Source: JANNAT01 sp031422555 (GTDB lineage: Bacteria; Pseudomonadota; Alphaproteobacteria; Rhodobacterales; Rhodobacteraceae). Taken from it: a stretch of 10,612 nucleotides of DNA. The first letter of the stretch is position 1. Each line of letters begins with the position of its first letter. Below the pieces are notes generated by a model, which saw nothing but the letters and a program-made list of their open reading frames with translations, did no database searches and had not been told where the DNA came from. Position numbers and translations under genes: made by a program. Shown here piece by piece: positions 5,800 to 10,612 of this stretch. The stretch covers positions 1 to 10,612 of the forward strand of contig JANPLZ010000124.1 of the NCBI GenBank assembly GCA_031422555.1. Reading direction: 5' to 3'.

Positions 5800-7035
5800 T
5801 CACACCCCAACCCACATTGTCACCAAGCTAAGCATGCGCCGCTTTGGCAATCTGGAAAACACAGCCGTAATCAGATCATTTCCAATTTTCTTGGTCATAA
5901 TGATATCGCCACGCTCTTCGATGCGGCTGTCTGGCGCTGACAAAAGTTGCAAAAGTAAGCCATAATCTGCGGGCACCACAGCACGCTGGCCGCGCTTTCT
6001 TTCGCTGATTTCGATGCCATGCTTTTTGAACACATGCAAAATGCTGGACCGCGAAACAGCGAAATCATATCCCGCCACGTCTTGCCCTAGAATAGTGGTG
6101 ATATCTGCGGTGTCCGCCTTGGTCAGCAATCCCAAAGTTTGATACTCTTTGACACGTGGCAGATCTGGTGCGGGCAATGACGGGCCTTGTTCGATGACAC
6201 GGTTTGCAAATTGTTGCACTGCGGCTTCTGTGGACGGCAGATTGCGATAAGCAGCCGCAAAGTCATCTCGAACTTCGGCGGGCAAGTCAGCCATATACGC
6301 CTTGGCGATCTCGTATGGCCAATAGACAGTCTTTGCGGCCATGCTGCGAACCGTTTCCTCCACGCTTGCACCAGGTGCGTAGGCCCAACCTTTGTCGATA
6401 CCCACCGGCGCACCTGTCTTTGGCACAAGTGATTGCCAGCCTTCCGGCAATTTCAGATCGGGGTTGCCACCCAGACGCTGCGCGCCTGCCAGCGTCCGCG
6501 CGCCGGAAGCATAGCAACTGCATCCCCAGCCGTTCGGTGGATAATGCGTTGCCCAAAACGGATGATCAGGCGGCAAGACCAACCCGTCCCACGCCAGATG
6601 TTGGTGACGTGGCTCCATCGAATTGCCGTGGAAATAGACCCAGAAAGGAAACCCGGCCTCGGTCAACTGGGCAAATCGGCCTGCTGCATAGCTGGTCGAT
6701 AAGTTGGTCTGATAGATAACCCGCGTGCGCCACGCCTCGCCGCCTTTGGTGCCTTCACCTGTCCAGCCGTGCCAGCCATTCTTTTCCACCAGGGCGCGAA
6801 AGTCTTTGCGAAACGTCTCAAGGCTTGTGCCCTGCGAGATCGCCTTGTCGACCGCCGCTCCGAGATCGGCCAAAAGGTCGGCCTTCATCGCACCCGCCAC
6901 CATGAATGCGCGATCGTGCTGCGCCTGCCAGACATCATCCCATTTGACGGTGCCCTGCAACTGCGCCAGCCGCAACCGGAATGCCGCCACCTGATATTTG
7001 AAGGGTTTGCCAAAGCTGGCGAGCAACCCGGTCAC
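5800..7035 (-). CDS. MuF-like minor head protein with C-terminal PBECR-type nuclease-like domain (gp30-like)
   Basis: This 411-aa protein has two parts. Residues 1-220 are the Mu F-like head morphogenesis domain, with RHQHLAWDGLVLPPDHPFW at 143-161 and PPNGWGCSC at 166-174, the conserved Cys pair of the family. MuF proteins bind the portal inside the head and may enter the recipient cell with DNA. Residues about 295-411 do not belong to MuF. They carry SSILHVFKKHG (330-340), a Pro-Ala-Asp helix and a late IGNDLITAVF strand, and end in a LSLVTMWVGV strand. That pattern resembles the phage Barnase-EndoU-ColicinE5/D-RelE (PBECR) nuclease-like domains known as MuF fusions. His334 and His339 are candidate active residues. 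Translation starts at GTG 7035, which overlaps the portal stop (GTGA) and has an AGGA site upstream. An RNase-like activity is inferred. Confidence 0.85.
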   Translation of the reverse strand: MTGLLASFGKPFKYQVAAFRLRLAQLQGTVKWDDVWQAQHDRAFMVAGAMKADLLADLGAAVDKAISQGTSLETFRKDFRALVEKNGWHGWTGEGTKGGEAWRTRVIYQTNLSTSYAAGRFAQLTEAGFPFWVYFHGNSMEPRHQHLAWDGLVLPPDHPFWATHYPPNGWGCSCYASGARTLAGAQRLGGNPDLKLPEGWQSLVPKTGAPVGIDKGWAYAPGASVEETVRSMAAKTVYWPYEIAKAYMADLPAEVRDDFAAAYRNLPSTEAAVQQFANRVIEQGPSLPAPDLPRVKEYQTLGLLTKADTADITTILGQDVAGYDFAVSRSSILHVFKKHGIEISERKRGQRAVVPADYGLLLQLLSAPDSRIEERGDIIMTKKIGNDLITAVFSRLPKRRMLSLVTMWVGV

Positions 7036-8657
7036 TCTGCATCCTGATTGGCGGCGATCTGCCCACCGGCGTGTGCCGCCACCAACCCAAGGGCAATCAC
7101 TTGAGAAATCGCACGGGTGTCCAGATCAGGAAACCCGGCAAGCAGCATCTCTCGCAGCTCGTCCAGCGTGGTCGCCGCCTCAAACATCGCCTCGATTTTG
7201 GCCAGCATCGCCTCCATCGGGGCTGCGGTCTCAATCGCCATGCGGTCGGTCAAAGCATCCTCGGGCGACCCCCCCTGTTTTTTGCCCGCCACGGGGTCTT
7301 CTGCTTGCAGCGCGGCGACGGGCTGTAAATCGCCCTCAACCCGTTTAATTCCGGCTGGAAACCGTTTAATCTCTGAATTCGGCGGCACGGCCCCCATGTC
7401 AGGCGCACCCGCCCGCTGGGGGTGCAGCATTTTCGCCCCGGCTTTGGGTTCTGGCAGACCGAAACGCTCGCGCATGTCGGACATATCAACCTCCATCCCC
7501 CGGTCGATCAACGGCCCGATCGCGTCAGACAATGCCTTCAGGTCTTCTTGTTCGGGGTCTTCGATGCGCAGGCGCGGATAGGCGGTTTGCGGTCCAAACT
7601 CCAACTGCACCCAGACCCGGATCAGATCGCGGTTCAGCACCGCCGCAAGCGTCTTGGCATCGGCTGATTTGATATCGGCACGCACATCGCCGTGCTCTTT
7701 GCCAGACCCCAAGCCACCAGTGACCGCATCGGTTGTAGCGGTCTGGCCCAGCACGGCTTTGGATACCTGCATATCCAGAAACTCGACACGCTCTTTGTAC
7801 ATGCTGTGGCCAGCACCCACATTGCCGCTTTCAATGAATTCGATCATCATCGAATCCGGAATGATGGCAGCGCAATCCCCTGCGATATTGGCGACGGCGC
7901 GAAACAGCGTGGCCTTGTCTTCGGGCGTGGCCCCCGAGGCAAACTTGCCCACACGCACCGGTTGGCCGTAAGTCTGGCTGAAGATCGCCCAGTCGCGCTG
8001 GGTGTACATCTTGAACAGATAAGACCACAGCGCCGCCCGCGCGATACCAGAGCGGATCGGCAGACCTGATTTGGCCTGCATGCGGGCGAAGATGAACTTG
8101 CCGGGGGTCAGCGGTTGTTCCTGACCGCCCTCGCCCAACAGCAAGGGTGTGGTGAAATCGCGGCGATCAAAGCGGAACCAGCGCGGATCGCGGCGCTCAA
8201 GGCGCGGGCGATACTGCGCTTCGGAATGCTCATAGACGACTTCGGTCAGCGAATAGCCTTTGCCGACCGCGTCAAGGATGTCGAACAACTCGTCTTGCAA
8301 CTCGTCCCGCTTCAGCCAGTCGCGCACCATCTGGGCGTGGGTCTCGTGTTCGCGCGCGTCCGATCCGGCCTCGACCGTTACCTCGATTTGACTGACGGCA
8401 CGGCGGCGGGTGCCCAGCACACCCAGATAATGCAGGTCACGCTCTTCCACTGTCTCGGCCAGTTCCAGATACCCGACCGGGTTGCCAGCATCGGCCTCGC
8501 GCAGGATTGCCGCCAGTCGCGCAGGGGTCAGACCATCGCCCGGATAGCCAGTCAAAGGGCTGCGCACGCCGCCATAGGTTGCTGCAGCAACCTCTTGGGT
8601 CAGGGCCTGACGTCGGATCGGGCGACCGTAGGCGTCCAGCAGCACGGGGGATTTCAT
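7032..8657 (-). CDS. Portal protein, DUF935 family (Mu gp29-like)
   Basis: A 541-aa portal protein expected to form the dodecameric ring at the head vertex through which DNA is packaged and ejected. Family marks: EERDLHYLGVLGTRRRAV at residues 71-88, GKGYSLTEVVYE at 132-143, the WFRFDRRDF stretch near 160-168 and FSQTYGQPVRVGKF at 226-239. The C-terminal 130 residues are more variable and end in a helical segment (DELREMLLAGFPDLDTRAIS), as in many DUF935 portals. A strong AGGAGG site precedes the ATG, which overlaps the terminase stop (TGATG). Its stop overlaps the MuF start. Length is in the normal range. Confidence 0.95.
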   Translation of the reverse strand: MKSPVLLDAYGRPIRRQALTQEVAAATYGGVRSPLTGYPGDGLTPARLAAILREADAGNPVGYLELAETVEERDLHYLGVLGTRRRAVSQIEVTVEAGSDAREHETHAQMVRDWLKRDELQDELFDILDAVGKGYSLTEVVYEHSEAQYRPRLERRDPRWFRFDRRDFTTPLLLGEGGQEQPLTPGKFIFARMQAKSGLPIRSGIARAALWSYLFKMYTQRDWAIFSQTYGQPVRVGKFASGATPEDKATLFRAVANIAGDCAAIIPDSMMIEFIESGNVGAGHSMYKERVEFLDMQVSKAVLGQTATTDAVTGGLGSGKEHGDVRADIKSADAKTLAAVLNRDLIRVWVQLEFGPQTAYPRLRIEDPEQEDLKALSDAIGPLIDRGMEVDMSDMRERFGLPEPKAGAKMLHPQRAGAPDMGAVPPNSEIKRFPAGIKRVEGDLQPVAALQAEDPVAGKKQGGSPEDALTDRMAIETAAPMEAMLAKIEAMFEAATTLDELREMLLAGFPDLDTRAISQVIALGLVAAHAGGQIAANQDAE

Positions 8658-10312
8658 CAGATGCCTCCTCTCAGGCCAGCGCCAAGCGGCGGATCGAATG
8701 GGTCTCGGACGGTCATGTCATTGTCGTTTTGGGTCATGGCCAGCCGAGCATGCTCACGGCCACCGCGTGGCACAGGCTGATAGCCATATTCCACAAACCG
8801 CTGGCGGCTGGCCCAATGCGCAAGGGCCACCGCAATGGCATGGTCGCCGTGGCGTTTCTTGTCAGGGCTGCCTGCGCGCAGGGCAGGTACGCGGGCGATG
8901 CCGCGCACCACCTTGATCGCGCGCAGATCGCCCAGGTGTTCAGCATCGGCGATCAGATCCAGCATATCGTCTTCGATTGCAGCCTTCAGCGGCGGCATGT
9001 GCAGCCGGTACCATTCTTCGGAAAACTTGACCGCGATAACCATGCCCGACCCTTCCGGGTCTTCGCGCAAGCCGAACTCGCGGCCTAGATCCTCGGCCAC
9101 GGTCCAGCCCATGCCGGTGGCGTCAAAGGCAGCGCCAATCATGCGGGCGCGGACGTGTTGAAAGATCGTGCGCACGATCAGCTTTTGCTCGACCCCCGGC
9201 ACATTGCGCAGCTCGAACGCCAGAACCTCGCGTCGTTTAAGGCGCTGTTGAATGGCCATTAAAGACCCGGCTGTCAGATCGGCCACGCGGGCGAAGTCAA
9301 AGCCAAAGGCGAACTGCGGTGTCAGATCAAGGGCCGCCAACTGCGCGCGCAACGCCTCCAAAAACGGCGCCATAAAGACGGCCTGTTCCAACCGGTTGCG
9401 GAACATGTAATCGGCGGGCAGTTCCAACCGTAGCACCGGCGTTTGCACAACCATGCGCGCCTCGATCAACGGTGCTGGCAACCATGCGCCTGATGACATT
9501 GAAGGCACGCAGTAAAGTTCCTCATCGGCATTGTCGCGGTAGCGGTTGATCACGCCCTCGCGCCATGCTGCCTCGGCGGCGGGTGTCCATTCAGTGCCCG
9601 TCACCAGCGCGATGCGACGATAAAGGCCTTCTTCCAACGCCTGATCCAGCGTGATCGACATATGGGCAAAGTCCGACCGCCCGGCCAGAATGTCTTGAAT
9701 TTGGGTGTTGAACTCATTCTCTACGCCCAAATGGGTGGAACAAACCACGACCTGACCGCCCCACATAGTGAAGGCCATCGCGGCTTTCAGCAGCGCCTGC
9801 AGATCATCCACAAAGGCGGCCTCGTCGATGATGACGCAACCCTGCTTGCCGCGCAGGCCGCGCGGGGCTGACGACAGCGCCATGATCTCGAAACCGCTGG
9901 CAAACTTGATCCGAAACGCATTGATCGCCTTGTCGGCTTTGTCCTGGTCAAACAGCATCTCTTCGACTTCGCCCACGGCCACGTCGAAGGCGCGCGCCCA
10001 CATCGCGCAGGCGTCGATGAATTCGCGGGTCATCTCGCGGGCGTAAGAGATGTACATCACATCCATGCCGCCCGCGACCTTCTGGCGACCAGCGCGCAAC
10101 ACGGCATAGGCGGCAAGGCCCCATGTCAGACCGATCCGCCGCGACTTCTGAACGAACAGCACCGGGCAGGCGCTGTCGAGCAGCGATACCGTGCGCGCCT
10201 GATAGGGCAGCAGAACCTTCGGCAGGCCCACCTCGGCAATAACCGCAGGCATCGCCGCCATCGCCTCTTGGCGCTGCTTTTCCCACTCGTCGGCGGTGAG
10301 CATCATGCTCAT
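8657..10312 (-). CDS. Terminase large subunit, Mu gp28 family (packaging ATPase and nuclease)
   Basis: A 551-aa motor that docks on the portal, pumps DNA into the head and cuts it. The ATPase half shows a Walker A-like segment QKSRRIGLTWG at residues 55-65 (the variant loop of gp28 proteins), Walker B CVIIDEAAFVDD at 159-170 with Asp163 and Glu164, and a coupling motif VVVCSTH at 188-194. The nuclease half has an RNase H-like acidic set: Asp339 in FGFDFAR, Asp397 in FDATG and Asp490 in RHGDHAIA. All key residues are present, so it looks functional. The start at 10312 is three bases after the preceding stop. No clear ribosome site is seen, and Met3 or Met4 are alternative starts. Coupling to the preceding gene is likely. 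Confidence 0.95.
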   Translation of the reverse strand: MSMMLTADEWEKQRQEAMAAMPAVIAEVGLPKVLLPYQARTVSLLDSACPVLFVQKSRRIGLTWGLAAYAVLRAGRQKVAGGMDVMYISYAREMTREFIDACAMWARAFDVAVGEVEEMLFDQDKADKAINAFRIKFASGFEIMALSSAPRGLRGKQGCVIIDEAAFVDDLQALLKAAMAFTMWGGQVVVCSTHLGVENEFNTQIQDILAGRSDFAHMSITLDQALEEGLYRRIALVTGTEWTPAAEAAWREGVINRYRDNADEELYCVPSMSSGAWLPAPLIEARMVVQTPVLRLELPADYMFRNRLEQAVFMAPFLEALRAQLAALDLTPQFAFGFDFARVADLTAGSLMAIQQRLKRREVLAFELRNVPGVEQKLIVRTIFQHVRARMIGAAFDATGMGWTVAEDLGREFGLREDPEGSGMVIAVKFSEEWYRLHMPPLKAAIEDDMLDLIADAEHLGDLRAIKVVRGIARVPALRAGSPDKKRHGDHAIAVALAHWASRQRFVEYGYQPVPRGGREHARLAMTQNDNDMTVRDPFDPPLGAGLRGGI

Positions 10313-10315
10313 TAT

Positions 10316-10612
10316 TCAGCGCCGCAAAAGGGGTTGTTGAAGGGGTATCTTTGCGGCCTTTAATTCAGTTGAAGGCGGCATTTCACTGCCTGCGTCATCC
10401 GGCCATGCAACCCTGCTTGGCTGGAAAATCGCTCGGTTCACGGCCATAAAGCCGCGCTCGATCTCGGTGCGCCCAATCGCCAGCCAGCGTTTGTCCAGAT
10501 CCGGCATCGCCGCCAAATCGTCCAGGATGCGCAAGACGCGCTCTTCCACCAACTTATTGGCGTTCACCAGCTCCAGCGCGCGCGCAGGCTGTGGGCGATA
10601 CCCGGCGACGGG
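10316..10612 (-). CDS. Acb2/Tad1-type hairpin-domain protein, candidate anti-CBASS/anti-Thoeris sponge (5' end beyond right edge)
   Basis: The frame is open from the right edge to a TGA at 10316, giving 98 visible residues. A GTG at 10567 could start an 83-aa version, but the frame continues upstream with a family-like Gly-Tyr-Arg, so the start is probably outside the window. Counting from the edge, residues 4-6 are GYR, 14-35 form a helix with LVNANKLVEERVLRILDDL, and 40-65 hold DKRWLAIGRTEIERGFMAVN then RAIFQP. This two-helix pattern (D-x-RW-x-x-I-x-x-T, GFMA-x-x-RA, Pro) resembles the Acb2/Tad1 hairpin domain. Family members bind cyclic oligonucleotides or gcADPR made by CBASS or Thoeris defence and so block effector activation. 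The 30-residue tail has no known match. It could instead be an uncharacterised packaging-associated protein, as it sits where a small terminase might be expected. Confidence 0.62.
   Translation of the reverse strand, partial: PVAGYRPQPARALELVNANKLVEERVLRILDDLAAMPDLDKRWLAIGRTEIERGFMAVNRAIFQPSRVAWPDDAGSEMPPSTELKAAKIPLQQPLLRR

Larger units (their letters stand above)
1..10612 (-). mobile_element. Mu-like (transposable-type) prophage or phage, head and early tail module; both ends outside the window
   Basis: All thirteen credible genes lie on one strand. They follow the Mu-family head order: terminase gp28, DUF935 portal gp29, MuF gp30, gpG gp31, I protease gp32, gpT capsid gp34, gp35, DUF1320 gp36. 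After this block come siphovirus-type tail genes (terminator, tube, chaperone) with no contractile sheath gene. This mosaic is known from B3, D3112 and RcapMu-like phages. Neither end of the element is in the window, so attachment ends, transposase genes and repressor cannot be assessed. All the structural frames are open and intact, so nothing here suggests a decayed prophage. Confidence 0.93.

Noticed and set aside
8115..9088. Plus-strand open frames opposite portal and terminase genes
   Set aside because: They overlap strongly supported genes, lack convincing ribosome sites and have low-complexity, shadow-type composition.

Overview
The window is one strand-coherent block of a Mu-like, transposable-type (pro)phage. 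Every credible gene reads on the minus strand, so the functional order runs from the right edge (10612) to the left edge (1). No host gene, integrase or transposase, tRNA, att site, IS element or CRISPR array is visible, and both edges cut through phage genes. GC content is about 60%. Codon use and the Ala-rich, GC3-rich proteins suggest an alphaproteobacterial host, most likely a Rhodobacterales member. The gene layout recalls RcapMu-type siphophages of Rhodobacter, but this host assignment is inference from style and not a database match.

Layout in order of transcription. (1) At the right edge is the 3' part of a small protein whose residues resemble the Acb2/Tad1 hairpin domain, a family of phage anti-defence proteins that sequester cyclic nucleotides. 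(2) DNA packaging and portal: large terminase (Mu gp28 type) and DUF935 portal (gp29). (3) Head morphogenesis: a MuF-like minor head protein (gp30) whose C-terminus looks like a fused PBECR-type nuclease, then the gpG-like virion morphogenesis protein (gp31). (4) Capsid: I-type protease (gp32) with a probable nested, in-frame scaffold start like Mu Z, a small decoration/cement-like protein, and the gpT-like major capsid protein (gp34). A strong RNA hairpin follows the capsid gene. (5) Neck: FluMu gp35-like protein, DUF1320 (gp36) and a tail-terminator-like protein. (6) Tail: a 64-aa unknown protein, a tail tube protein, and the N-terminal 100 residues of a tail assembly chaperone-like protein that runs off the left edge. 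No sheath gene lies between the neck genes and the tube, which points to a non-contractile tail on a Mu-type head.

The genes are packed as an operon. Stop and start codons overlap (TGATG, TAATG or GTGA) at terminase/portal, portal/MuF, protease/decoration, DUF1320/terminator and terminator/64-aa gene. The only gaps above 30 nt follow MuF, gpG, the major capsid gene and the gp35-like gene, and the longest is about 80 nt. Most of the window is ordinary phage morphogenesis. The two parts that could do something beyond building virions are the Acb2/Tad1-like gene and the nuclease-like tail of the MuF protein.
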